Shown: one piece after another, positions 1 through 7,682 of the stretch
How positions within the stretch are numbered: the first letter of the stretch is position 1
Layout of the letters: each line of letters opens with the position of its first letter
Source of the DNA: JABMPU01 sp964457455
GTDB lineage: Bacteria > Cloacimonadota > Cloacimonadia > Cloacimonadales > TCS61
Direction of reading: 5' to 3'
Length of the DNA: 21,194 nucleotides
NCBI GenBank assembly: GCA_964457455.1
Contig: CAYWJN010000044.1
Span: 1 to 21,194 of the forward strand
Notes under the pieces: generated by a model
Seen by the model: only the letters and a program-made list of their open reading frames with translations
Databases searched by the model: none
Told to the model about the DNA's origin: nothing
Made by a program: the position numbers and the translations under genes

Positions 1-2878
1 CTGTATTTTCCTCTAGATTTGAATAATCTTCATAAACGTAATTTGTGGGTTCGGAGGATGTACCTGCACCGGGAATTAGACCTAATGAATTATTAAGCTG
101 AATTGCTTCTTCATTGGAAAGTGCTTCGTTGCTTTCTCCACGATAGATATTCCAACCTGCATTGCTGGTTTCGGATTGGGTTGTCCAACATAAAATGGGA
201 ATATCGTTTAGATACTGAGCGGTGAAGGAGGAGAGTTCGACAGGTAATGGATTATCTCCATTGTAAGAACCTACGATAAAATCTGAAAAAGAAATTACAT
301 CAGTAAACAAAGTATTCCCATCTCGCAAAGTATTTTGTGCTATCCAGCCACTAGAATCACGTTTTAATATAAGTAGTTTGTCAGGATCATTCACTCCGGA
401 AAGACCACTTATGTCAATCCAGACGGTGGCGTTTGTTCCTGTAAGGGTACTATTAATAGTCCAGTAGCGTTCACTGGAGAAAACATTCGGTGTTACTGTG
501 CTTGCATCTGGTGCTGTAGCACTTCCAGAGATTGTATTATTACCGGAAGGTGCTGTATCGAATCTCTGTGAATCGATAGTACCACCATCTGGATCTCCAT
601 TTGTAGTGATGTCAATAACCGAACCAGTAGGTCCAAACGTAATTTCACCAGTTTGACCTGCAGGAACTGTTGCAGTTGTTGCTCCGGATACCGCTTCGGT
701 TACAGCACAAAGATATTGATTTCCATTTGAATATTGAGAAACACTGCGTTCTTTTCCAAAAACAGTAAAGAAATAAGTTGTATTTGGAGTTAAACCTGAA
801 GCAGTTGCACTGGTTAATACGCCCTCATACACCAGAGTTCCGGATGTTGGTGTGCCGGCTGGACCACCCGTTGTGCGAACAACACGAAATTCCGGACTCG
901 TACCAATCCAATCTATGCCAACCTGTGTTTGATTTATACTTCCACTTGTTACATCTATCTCACTCGGATCGGGAATTATCCAGTAATCTCCGGAGGCAAT
1001 ACTGCTTGGGCTCCAGAGAGTAAGAAATGCTCTTGCTTTCAAAGTTTCTGATGAGGAAATACTAACTGGTGTACTGTAAAGATTAGATGAAATAGTTGGA
1101 CTCGTTCCATCTGTCGTATAATATATCGTAGCTCCAGATGTAGCACAACTGATGGTTATACTTTGAGTAGTTCCATAAATTCCTGCTGAAGGTGAGAAAG
1201 TGGGAGTAGAAACAAGAACACTGGAATCAATTCCTGAGATGATAAGAGAGTAATTCTGTGATGAACTTAACGGTACTTTATGAGTAATAGAAATAGTATA
1301 TTCTCCGGATGCATGACTTGAAATTTCTATTTTTTCTACATTATCTGTGTTGTTATCACCACTATTTGTGGCTGCATTGGATGGATTTGCTGCATCAAGT
1401 TTCCAGGGATAATAAGTTGAACCACTTTTTGTGATTCTCATATCCAGATCATTAACAAGCATTTTTGTTGTTGGATCAAGAGATGCTGCTATTGAAGGTC
1501 CGGCAGGATCCGTCCAACAAATTGTGGCAACTAACGGAGTAGTACCGTCAGAATTAAAATTTATCTGAAAACTTCCACCGCTTGAAAGAGAAGTTTCAAG
1601 AATGTAATCTGTTGTGCCATCATACTTGATTACATTTGCTGCAGATTCAGTGTTCATCAAACCCCAGCCGAACTGATAATCAGGTCCGTTATTTGTTCCT
1701 GCTTCATCTGCTGTATGAATTACCAGTCCTTTTAAAGTTGCAGCCAGCATATTAGTACTACCAGCATTCTGGGAAATATAATATTCCTGCAATAATGCAA
1801 GTGATCCGGCAACTGATGGAGAAGACATGGAAGTTCCGCTTAATGATGTATAATCCGAATTATTATCATCATCGGTAGAATACAATGAAACACCATTGGC
1901 ACATATATCGGGTTTTATTCTTCCATCATCGGCAGGTCCCCACGAACTGAATGTACTCATTGATACATCACTCGGTTGAGAATAACCGCCAGTAATATCA
2001 TTAACAGCACCTACAGTAAGAATGTTCTTTGCTATGCCAATAGTGCCAATACAATCATAACCTGTTCCTTGATTACCATCAGGAGGATAACTACCACCAG
2101 GTCCATAATCGTTACGGTCATTACCGGCTGATTTTACGATTAGGTAATCCGGAGCATTATAGGCTATCTGGTCATATGTCTGAGAATTTGTATCATAGAA
2201 TCCAAACCTATAGTCCTCTAACATGCTTATTGCTGGATTACCATACCATGTAGAACCGGGTGAACCATTCCATCCACGAACATAACCATAAGAATGATTG
2301 GAAATTAAAGCACCTAATGCTGCCTCGGAAGCCATTTCGGAAGTGTCACTAGTCCAATCAAAAGCCCTTAAAGTTGCAGCAAATGCCATTCCTTTTGCAC
2401 TGGCTACCATTCCGGAAGCCATTATCGTTCCGGCTACATGAGTAGAATGGTAGCTTGTACTGATAGGACCATCTACTTGAGTTACCCGGCTTCCGAATTC
2501 CTGGTGAGTAAGTAAGACTCCTCCACCATCCCATTCTCGTACTACAATACCTGTTCCGGAAAGAGAAAGACCGGCACTTCCACCAGTATAAACTTCGTCA
2601 GTTGAAATCGTTTGAGCCGCATTTGCATTATGAGTAATATAATATTGTGGCATGCCAAACTCATCTAAAACCTGTAACTCTGCAAATGAACCTTCATCGG
2701 TTGTAAATGTAATAGGCCAATTCATTTGAGCAGCTTTTTGATATGCTTCTGCTCTTTTCTGTTCATATTCAATTCTAAATTTTTCAGAAAGTCTTTGAAG
2801 TTCCTGAACATTAGCTTCTGATATTAATAATGAAGCAATAGCAATTATGAAAAGAAAACTAATTACTTTTTTTACCAT
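1..2878 (-). CDS. Secreted subtilisin-like serine protease (S8), 3' end outside window
   Basis: The frame is open from the ATG at 2878 to the window edge (959 codons, no stop), so the C-terminus is missing. A strong AAGGAGG ribosome site (2884-2890) lies 5 bases upstream. Residues 1-20 form a signal peptide (MVKK, hydrophobic core, then SEA). The S8 triad is visible: Asp117 (REWDGGG), His144 (YHSTHVAGTI) and Ser350 (LSGTSMSSPSVAG), with oxyanion Asn253 (KSAGND). About residues 558-617 resemble a chitobiase/hexosaminidase C-terminal Ig-like repeat (SGATIYYTTDGTSPT). A fibronectin-III-like stretch follows at roughly 635-705. The visible end (PLPVELSSFTAQYL) is a linker that I recall as common before sorting domains in FCB bacteria, so a type A sorting tail beyond the edge is inferred. 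The likely role is an extracellular or surface protease. No frameshift is seen. The family call is certain; the substrate is unknown. Confidence 0.93.
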   Translation of the reverse strand, partial: MVKKVISFLFIIAIASLLISEANVQELQRLSEKFRIEYEQKRAEAYQKAAQMNWPITFTTDEGSFAELQVLDEFGMPQYYITHNANAAQTISTDEVYTGGSAGLSLSGTGIVVREWDGGGVLLTHQEFGSRVTQVDGPISTSYHSTHVAGTIMASGMVASAKGMAFAATLRAFDWTSDTSEMASEAALGALISNHSYGYVRGWNGSPGSTWYGNPAISMLEDYRFGFYDTNSQTYDQIAYNAPDYLIVKSAGNDRNDYGPGGSYPPDGNQGTGYDCIGTIGIAKNILTVGAVNDITGGYSQPSDVSMSTFSSWGPADDGRIKPDICANGVSLYSTDDDNNSDYTSLSGTSMSSPSVAGSLALLQEYYISQNAGSTNMLAATLKGLVIHTADEAGTNNGPDYQFGWGLMNTESAANVIKYDGTTDYILETSLSSGGSFQINFNSDGTTPLVATICWTDPAGPSIAASLDPTTKMLVNDLDMRITKSGSTYYPWKLDAANPSNAATNSGDNNTDNVEKIEISSHASGEYTISITHKVPLSSSQNYSLIISGIDSSVLVSTPTFSPSAGIYGTTQSITISCATSGATIYYTTDGTSPTISSNLYSTPVSISSSETLKARAFLTLWSPSSIASGDYWIIPDPSEIDVTSGSINQTQVGIDWIGTSPEFRVVRTTGGPAGTPTSGTLVYEGVLTSATASGLTPNTTYFFTVFGKERSVSQYSNGNQYLCAVTEAVSGATTATVPAGQTGEITFGPTGSVIDITTNGDPDGGTIDSQRFDTAPSGNNTISGSATAPDASTVTPNVFSSERYWTINSTLTGTNATVWIDISGLSGVNDPDKLLILKRDSSGWIAQNTLRDGNTLFTDVISFSDFIVGSYNGDNPLPVELSSFTAQYLNDIPILCWTTQSETSNAGWNIYRGESNEALSNEEAIQLNNSLGLIPGAGTSSEPTNYVYEDYSNLEENT

Positions 2879-2913
2879 CTTTTCCTCCTTATTTTTTTTC
2901 CCACGAAACACGC

Positions 2914-2941
2914 CCCGATACGGTCGCAAGCTCTCTACGGG
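2914..2941. repeat. GC-rich inverted repeat CCCG...CGGG upstream of the subtilisin gene
   Basis: CCCGATA (2914-2920) faces TACGGG (2936-2941) with one bulged A and a core containing GGTCGCAAGC. It is a GC-rich island in an AT-rich gap of about 190 bases and lies in the 5' untranslated region of the subtilisin gene. It shares CCCG/CGGG ends with hairpins at 3914, 7571 and 15416, and shares TCGCAAGC with the 31-base insert at 11753-11783. Confidence 0.5.
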
Positions 2942-3071
2942 ACAAGCGAAAAATATGAAAATTTAGTTTTTTCATTTTTTCTTCTTTTTTTATTAAATCA
3001 CAAATAACAAATTCATCTCCGACAAATGCTGGAGAAGGCTGGTCCGATATTCATTTTTTTTCAATATTGAG

Positions 3072-3505
3072 TTACTTCATCAGGATCATCTTACGAACAT
3101 AATTCCCTTTGGTTGTCATCATCTTATAATAATAAACTCCAGATGAAACCTCTTTCTCAGATTCATCTTTACCGTTCCAGTTGTAGATTATAAGCTCGTC
3201 TCTGGGGATTGAACTATTGGTGAATATTGTTTTTATTTTCTGACCTTTGATATTAAAGATAGATAATTCTCCGATGCAATTTTCTCTGAAGTATTTCCTA
3301 TTCCTGAAAAAACATATCCTGTATAAGACAAACCAGGAGATGCTACAGATATTACACCAGTACCACTACCACTATAAACAGTCCAACCGTGATCTACTAC
3401 ATTGTCTCCAGCAGTATAATCAAAATTTTCACTTAACAATAGAGTTGCATTTAAAAGTGTAGATGAAATGATAATAAAAAATAGAACCAAAAATGTCTTC
3501 TTCAT
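3072..3505 (-). pseudogene. Remnant of an exported protein: signal peptide plus C-terminal sorting tail, middle lost, frameshifted
   Basis: Translation from the ATG at 3505 has a GGGAGG ribosome site at 3511-3516. It gives a clear signal peptide (MKKTFLVLFFIIISSTLLNA) and a short mature part (LLLSENFDYTAGD ... GLSYTGYVFSGIGNTSEK), and stops at 3233. From about 3290 a different frame reads GELSIFNIKGQKIKTIF ... WNGKDESEKEVSSGVYYYKM ... VRKMILMK and stops at 3072. That is the C-terminal part of a type A / FlgD-like sorting domain, but the usual NPFNP-type start of that domain is absent. Intact members of this family run to several hundred residues. I infer a large internal deletion joining both ends out of frame. 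A sequencing indel alone could explain the frame change but not the missing middle. Confidence 0.75.
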
Positions 3506-3780
3506 ACGTTCCTCCCATTTTTTAAATCGTTTATAAATTCTATATCGAAAAAAAGTTTTATCTTCATTAATGTCAAACAAATTTTATAATAAAAGTTTTA
3601 ATTTTCAAAAATAATTCTCTGGAATAGAAAATGCATAAATTTATTTACAGAAAAATCAGTTGATATTTTAGTGAAATGTGAAAGTAATCTCAATAATTTA
3701 ATGAGGTGTCCACGAATTACGCGAATGGGCACGAATTTTCTTAATTCTGTAAAGGAGAAAAGGAGAATGGGAGAAAGTGA

Positions 3781-3840
3781 AATTCCAAATTACAAATAAC
3801 AAATTACAAATAAATAACAAATCTCAAATTCCAAATAACA
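3781..3840. repeat. Short-period CAAAT-type repeat block
   Basis: The block is built from repeated CAAATTACAAATAA-like units with small variations (TCCAAAT, TACAAATAACAAAT, CTCAAATTCCAAAT). A trace of the same phrase (CACAAATAACAAATTC) occurs near 3000. Purine-rich GGGAGAAA tracts flank it on both sides. No function can be read from the sequence. Confidence 0.6.
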
Positions 3841-3879
3841 AAAAAGAATGGGAGAAAAGGAGAAAGGGAACAAGAAGTA

Positions 3880-3942
3880 AAAATCAATTCGCGAAATTAG
3901 TGTAATTCGCCTGCCCCGTTGACTAACTGGGGTGGATAAAAA
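3880..3942 (+). repeat. Gene-leader repeat, copy 1 (interrupted by a palindrome)
   Basis: AAAATCAATTCGCGAAATTAG begins a phrase also found upstream of the gene at 6727 (copy 2, 6680-6710). Both copies end in TGGATAAAAA shortly before a ribosome site and start codon. Copy 1 additionally holds a GC-rich palindrome between AATTCG and TGGATAAAAA. Confidence 0.6.
3914..3932. repeat. Small GC-rich palindrome inside the leader repeat
   Basis: CCCCGTT (3914-3920), loop GACT, then AAC-T-GGGG (3925-3932) forms a 7-bp stem with one bulged T. The related leader copy at 6680-6710 runs straight from AATTCG to TGGATAAAAA without it, so it looks inserted. It resembles the palindrome in the tRNA-like gene at 7571-7588. 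Confidence 0.6.
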
Positions 3943-3957
3943 ATCTGGAGGAAACAA

Positions 3958-6549
3958 ATGAAAAGAATCATATTTTCAGTTATTTGCATTTTGGTATTAA
4001 GCTTTTTATCAGCAAATGAACTGATCCACAAAACCCTTCCTAATGGAATGGAAATCGTAGTAAAAGAAAACAGGAATAATACTTCTGTGGGTTTTTACTG
4101 TTTTGTGAAAACAGGTTCTGTGAATGAAGGAAAATATCTTGGCGCTGGAATTTCTCATTACCTAGAGCATGTAGTTTCCAGTGGAACCACAACCATTCGC
4201 ACCGAAGCAGAATATGAGGAAATAGGTAAAAAGATCGGTGCAATTGTGAATGCCTACACAACCAATATTGCTACGGCTTTCTACATTATCACAGATAAAG
4301 AATATCAAGATGAATCGCTTTCCATTCTTTCCGAACAAATGCAGTTTTGCATTTGTGATTCATTCGAAGTAGATAGAGAAAAGCAGGTTATCCTCAAGGA
4401 AATCGTACTTCGCTCTACTCCTGCTCGCTCCAAAATGTATCAAAGATGCAATGAACTGATTTATCCAAATTCCAATAATAAATATCCGATTATCGGTTAT
4501 ACTGAATTATTCAAAACCATCACCCGTGAACAACTTGAAGAATATTATCATCAGCGTTATGCTCCTAATAATATGGTTTTTGTTTCTGTGGGAGATTTCG
4601 AAGCTGAGGAGATGATATTAAAGATTGAAGAAGCATTTAAAGATTTCGAGCGAAAACAGCTTCTACCGGTTTATCTCCCGGTTCAGAATATCAGAAGCGG
4701 TACAATCGAACACATCGAAGAATTTGATATTCAACAGCCCCTTGTTTATATGAGCTTCATCTTACCTGCTTCAGATTTTGCAGATAAATCTGCTCTTTCA
4801 TCTGCTCTGGAAATCCTTTTTGAAAAACGTCTTTCACCGATTCGCTATAAACTGATCGAGGAATTAAAATTGGTAAACTACATTTATTCGAATGTAGATG
4901 CATCTCCAAATTCTCCTGAAGGATCAATCGATATTGTGTTTGAAGCAAAAGATGTAAGCGACATTTTTGAAATCGTTAACATCATTGACGAAGAGCTGGA
5001 GTTTCATAGTCGTTCCGGAATCAAGTATGAAGATATCCAAAACATTATCACTCGCACAAAAGCAGATAAATTGCTTTCCATTTTGAGCGTTTCCAGAGAA
5101 AGCAATCGCATTGGCTGGTCAATGATGAGATATGGAATTCCGGATAATTACACCATTCGCATTCAGGAGCTGGAAAAACTCACAGTAAGAGATATTCAAA
5201 ATGCAATTACAAAACATCTCCTTCCAAAAAATCGTGTAATCTGCTATAATGTTCCAAAAGGTACAAAAGAATTATTGGAACAAAAAGAGGAACAAATCGT
5301 TGAAAAAAACGATGTGATAAAAAAGGAAATTAACAAAAATATAACTCTTATTCACAAATTCAATAATGAAAAACCATTTGTAAACGGAGTGATTTATCTT
5401 GCCAATTCTACAGATTATGAAACCGAAGAAAATGTTGGTACTATTGCTTTTATGACTGATCTGATGTTTAAAGGTTCAAAAAAATATAATCCCCTGGATT
5501 TGACAGAATGGCTCGAAGACCACGTAATTAGGTTAAATGCATCAGCAACTAAAAATGGAACTTACATTGAATTCAGATGTTTGAAAGAGGATTATCATGA
5601 TTTGGAAAAAATCATTATAGATGCTATCAAAAATCCAAGTTTTGAAGAATCTGAATTAGAGCTGGCAAAAGAACGCAAAATGGCAGATTATAAACGCTCT
5701 CTCAGTGATGCTTATTATATTCATGCAGATTTCATAAATTCTGTGCTATATGCTGATACAAAACTCGGTTTATCAAAAGAAGAAAAAGTAAATATTTTAA
5801 TGAAACTTTCTCGGGAAGAGCTTTTGGAACTTCATAAAAAATATTTTAATACGGAGAAAATCATTGCTACATATTTTGGAGATATCACTGAAAAAGAAGC
5901 AGAAGAATTTTCTAAAAAAATCTTTAAAGCAATTCCTGAAGATGAAATAAAGGATGAAAAAATAATCGTCCATACACCAGATTTGGATGAATCTTTTATT
6001 AATCAATATTCTTTTGAGCAGGTGAACATCCGCTTGAACTATCTGGCGCCAACTATAAATTCGGAAGATTTTAATGCTATGAAAGTTATTGAATCTATTT
6101 TAAGAGGAGCAAGAGGAAGACTTCATAAAGCTGTGAGAGGAACAAACGATTTGGCGTATTATGCCTTTGCAGATTACACTTATTCTGTAGATGATGGATA
6201 TTTGAGAGTTGTCAGTCAGACTTCGATAGATAAAAAAGATGAACTTGTAAACGTTCTTAAAAATGAAATGGAAAAACTGAAAAATGAACCTGTAACACGC
6301 GAAGAAATGGATACTGCCATCGAGGAAAATCAGAAAATTCTGAATTCATATTTGAATGATAACCAGCTACCTTATTATCAAACTTATTATGAAGCAATCG
6401 GTTTGGGTTATGATTACATAAATAAAAGTTCGAAAATCCTCAAACAGGTTACTCCCGAAGATATTCAACGTGTTGCGAATCAATACTTTAAGAATGTTGC
6501 AATTATCATCTCTGAACCGGATGAAAATGTGGAACTGATGGTGGAATAA
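3958..6549 (+). CDS. Exported M16-family zinc peptidase
   Basis: This 863-residue protein starts at an ATG six bases after a GGAGG site (3947-3951). Residues 1-19 are a signal peptide (MKRIIFSVICILVLSFLSA), so it acts outside the cytoplasm, probably in the periplasm. The inverted zinc motif HxxEH is present as His67-Tyr-Leu-Glu70-His71, and the third zinc ligand Glu148 lies in ILKEIVLR at the spacing usual for M16 (76 residues after His71). The N-terminal half is therefore a catalytic M16 module. The second half (from about residue 450, NGVIYLANSTDYE ... FMTDLMFKGSKK) matches the inactive partner domains and has no HxxEH. The length fits fused four-domain M16 enzymes. The likely role is degradation of peptides in the cell envelope; the substrate is unknown. 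It appears to stand alone, with repeat DNA on both sides. Confidence 0.94.
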   Translation: MKRIIFSVICILVLSFLSANELIHKTLPNGMEIVVKENRNNTSVGFYCFVKTGSVNEGKYLGAGISHYLEHVVSSGTTTIRTEAEYEEIGKKIGAIVNAYTTNIATAFYIITDKEYQDESLSILSEQMQFCICDSFEVDREKQVILKEIVLRSTPARSKMYQRCNELIYPNSNNKYPIIGYTELFKTITREQLEEYYHQRYAPNNMVFVSVGDFEAEEMILKIEEAFKDFERKQLLPVYLPVQNIRSGTIEHIEEFDIQQPLVYMSFILPASDFADKSALSSALEILFEKRLSPIRYKLIEELKLVNYIYSNVDASPNSPEGSIDIVFEAKDVSDIFEIVNIIDEELEFHSRSGIKYEDIQNIITRTKADKLLSILSVSRESNRIGWSMMRYGIPDNYTIRIQELEKLTVRDIQNAITKHLLPKNRVICYNVPKGTKELLEQKEEQIVEKNDVIKKEINKNITLIHKFNNEKPFVNGVIYLANSTDYETEENVGTIAFMTDLMFKGSKKYNPLDLTEWLEDHVIRLNASATKNGTYIEFRCLKEDYHDLEKIIIDAIKNPSFEESELELAKERKMADYKRSLSDAYYIHADFINSVLYADTKLGLSKEEKVNILMKLSREELLELHKKYFNTEKIIATYFGDITEKEAEEFSKKIFKAIPEDEIKDEKIIVHTPDLDESFINQYSFEQVNIRLNYLAPTINSEDFNAMKVIESILRGARGRLHKAVRGTNDLAYYAFADYTYSVDDGYLRVVSQTSIDKKDELVNVLKNEMEKLKNEPVTREEMDTAIEENQKILNSYLNDNQLPYYQTYYEAIGLGYDYINKSSKILKQVTPEDIQRVANQYFKNVAIIISEPDENVELMVE

Positions 6550-6568
6550 GTGTGAGAATGTGAGAATC

Positions 6569-6608
6569 CGCCTACGTAAAGAATAGCAAGAAGGATATTT
6601 CTACGGCG
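6569..6608. repeat. Imperfect inverted repeat CGCC...GGCG after the M16 gene
   Basis: CGCCTACGTAAAGAATA (6569-6585) faces TATTTCTACGGCG (6596-6608) with a few bulges. It is the only GC-rich patch in the 177-base gap between two plus-strand genes. It could serve as a transcript-end hairpin, but no T-run follows it; a purine-rich tract of AAGGAAAAA units does. Confidence 0.45.
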
Positions 6609-6679
6609 TGACAAGAAGGAAAAAGCAAAAAGGAAAAAGGAAAAAAAGTCAGTGAAAGTCAGTGGCAAAAAAGAATAAA

Positions 6680-6710
6680 AAAATCAATTCGTGAAATTCG
6701 TGGATAAAAA
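6680..6710 (+). repeat. Gene-leader repeat, copy 2 (uninterrupted)
   Basis: AAATCAATTCGTGAAATTCG followed by TGGATAAAAA matches copy 1 at 3880-3942 but lacks its palindrome. It contains a GTG (6691) in frame with the next gene. Because this is repeat sequence, it is unlikely to be the true start. Confidence 0.6.
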
Positions 6711-6726
6711 TAACGAGGAAAAATTA

Positions 6727-7500
6727 ATGTTAGCTGAATTTAAGTTTGAATATGATTCGCCAATTATTTGCACAGCGGTTCATAATGGGCATTTTATTAG
6801 TAAAAATATTAAAGAGAATCTTGCCGTTACTGAAGACATCCAAAAAAGAGAAGAAGATTCTTATACAGAATTTTTTGCAGAGATATGCAAAAATAGAATC
6901 ATCGGTAGAACCAGCAGATTTGAAGTGGATATAAACAGAACTCCTGAGAAAACTGTTTATCTGAAACCGGAAGATGCCTGGAATTTAAAGGTTAGAAAAC
7001 GACCTCCAACCAAAGAAGAGATCGAACAATCATTACAAAAATATCATGAATTTTACTCCGAAGCTGAGATTCATTTCAATAAAATGAAAGCTAAATTTGG
7101 AAAATTCTTTGTGTATGATATTCATTCTTACAATCATAGGAGAAATGAACCAAATGGCTCTCCAGCAGACCCAGATAAAAATCCGGAAATAATTCTGGGT
7201 ACAAATAACATGCCTGAAAAATGGCTTCCCCTTGTTTATAAAGTTCAGGAAGATTTGAGAAAATTTGATTATTTTGGCAGAGAGCTTGATGTTCGTATAA
7301 ATATCAAATTCCCGGGTGGAAATTTTTCCAGATGGATTCACAGAACTTTTCCCGACTCTGCGTGTTGTATTGCTATTGAATTTAAGAAAATCTTTATGGA
7401 TGAATGGACATGTGAGATCGATGAGGAAAAACAAAACAAATTAAGAGAAGCATTGAATTCAACGCTTCCCGGGATTAGAGCAAACTTACAAAGTTTTTGA
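6727..7500 (+). CDS. N-formylglutamate amidohydrolase-like protein
   Basis: This protein of about 257 residues resembles the N-formylglutamate amidohydrolase family, zinc enzymes that hydrolyse N-formyl-L-glutamate to formate and glutamate. The visible metal-site candidates are His19-Asn-Gly-His22 early on and Asp131-Ile-His133-Ser-Tyr near the middle. The middle region also has KFFVYDIHSYNHRR, and the C-terminal half has NIKFPGGNFSRW and CCIAIEFKKIFMDEW. I chose the ATG at 6727 because a GAGG site (6715-6718) lies 8 bases upstream. An in-frame GTG at 6691 would add 12 residues encoded by a dispersed repeat. No signal peptide is seen, so it is probably cytoplasmic. There is no histidine-utilisation operon around it, so the true substrate is uncertain; members of this fold also act on other N-acyl amino acids. 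Confidence 0.8.
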   Translation: MLAEFKFEYDSPIICTAVHNGHFISKNIKENLAVTEDIQKREEDSYTEFFAEICKNRIIGRTSRFEVDINRTPEKTVYLKPEDAWNLKVRKRPPTKEEIEQSLQKYHEFYSEAEIHFNKMKAKFGKFFVYDIHSYNHRRNEPNGSPADPDKNPEIILGTNNMPEKWLPLVYKVQEDLRKFDYFGRELDVRINIKFPGGNFSRWIHRTFPDSACCIAIEFKKIFMDEWTCEIDEEKQNKLREALNSTLPGIRANLQSF

Positions 7501-7521
7501 AACTTGGAAAGTTTATAAAAA

Positions 7522-7597
7522 GCGGATTTAGCTCAGTTGGTAGAGCATCAGCTTCCCAAACTGAAAGTCGTCCCGTTAGACAACGGGATTATCCGCT
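7522..7597 (+). tRNA. tRNA-Gly (CCC)-like gene with an abnormal T arm
   Basis: A cloverleaf can be drawn. The acceptor is GCGGATT with TATCCGC (last pair T-T), then T8 A9, and the D stem is GCTC/GAGC with loop AGTTGGTA. The anticodon stem TCAGC/ACTGA has one C-A mismatch at the loop end. The anticodon loop TTCCCAA gives anticodon CCC (7555-7557), that is glycine. The variable loop is AAGTC. The T arm departs from the norm: the conserved TTCRA loop is absent, and 7571-7588 is an 18-base palindrome (TCCCG, loop TTAGACAA, CGGGA). No CCA is encoded. The first 60 bases look like a standard tRNA, so this is tRNA-derived. It may be a decayed gene or a variant molecule that still works. Confidence 0.7.
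7571..7588. repeat. 18-base palindrome forming the T arm of the tRNA-like gene
   Basis: TCCCGTTAGACAACGGGA pairs as a perfect 7-bp stem with loop AGAC. It shares arms TCCCG/CGGGA with the palindrome at 15416-15433 (different core) and resembles the inserted palindrome at 3914-3932 (CCCCGTT ... AAC-T-GGGG). It sits exactly where the normal T stem-loop should be. Confidence 0.6.
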
Positions 7598-7619
7598 CTA
7601 AAATTTAAATAGAGGAACT

Positions 7620-7682
7620 ATGAAAATTAATTTTTACAAATTAAAAACCAACGATTATATTGAGGTAAAAAATGCATTCTGA
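7620..7682 (+). CDS. Possible 20-residue leader peptide overlapping the methyltransferase start
   Basis: ATG at 7620 follows AGAGG (7611-7615) by four bases and encodes MKINFYKLKTNDYIEVKNAF before a TGA at 7680-7682, which overlaps the first codons of the methyltransferase in another frame. It could be a coupling or leader peptide, or chance in AT-rich DNA. Nothing else supports it. Confidence 0.25.
   Translation: MKINFYKLKTNDYIEVKNAF

Larger units (their letters stand above)
3506..3957. other. 452-base intergenic region, repeat-rich, no gene seen
   Basis: No coding sequence is supported here. The first 200 bases are plain AT-rich DNA upstream of the minus-strand remnant. From 3711 to 3942 the DNA is a patchwork: a CACGAATTACGCGAA phrase (3711-3725), purine-rich GGAGAATGGGAG tracts on both sides of a CAAAT-rich block (3781-3840), and a gene-leader repeat (3880-3942) that carries a GC-rich palindrome. 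The ribosome site of the following peptidase gene (GGAGG, 3947-3951) closes the region. A weak -35/-10 pair (TTGATA at 3660, AGTAAT at 3683) is not convincing. Confidence 0.6.

Noticed and set aside
778..1023. Plus-strand ORF of 81 codons inside the left region
   Set aside because: It lies antisense to the open minus-strand subtilisin frame, which has a signal peptide, intact catalytic residues and a strong ribosome site.
3781..3840. CRISPR-like array
   Set aside because: The CAAAT units are short, irregular and without spacers of constant length, and no cas genes are present.
6691..6726. Upstream GTG start for the amidohydrolase
   Set aside because: The added residues are encoded by a dispersed leader repeat, and the ATG at 6727 has a proper GAGG site.
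7033..7434. 133-codon minus-strand ORF
   Set aside because: It is antisense to the amidohydrolase gene, has no family resemblance, and its codon pattern is that of a shadow frame.
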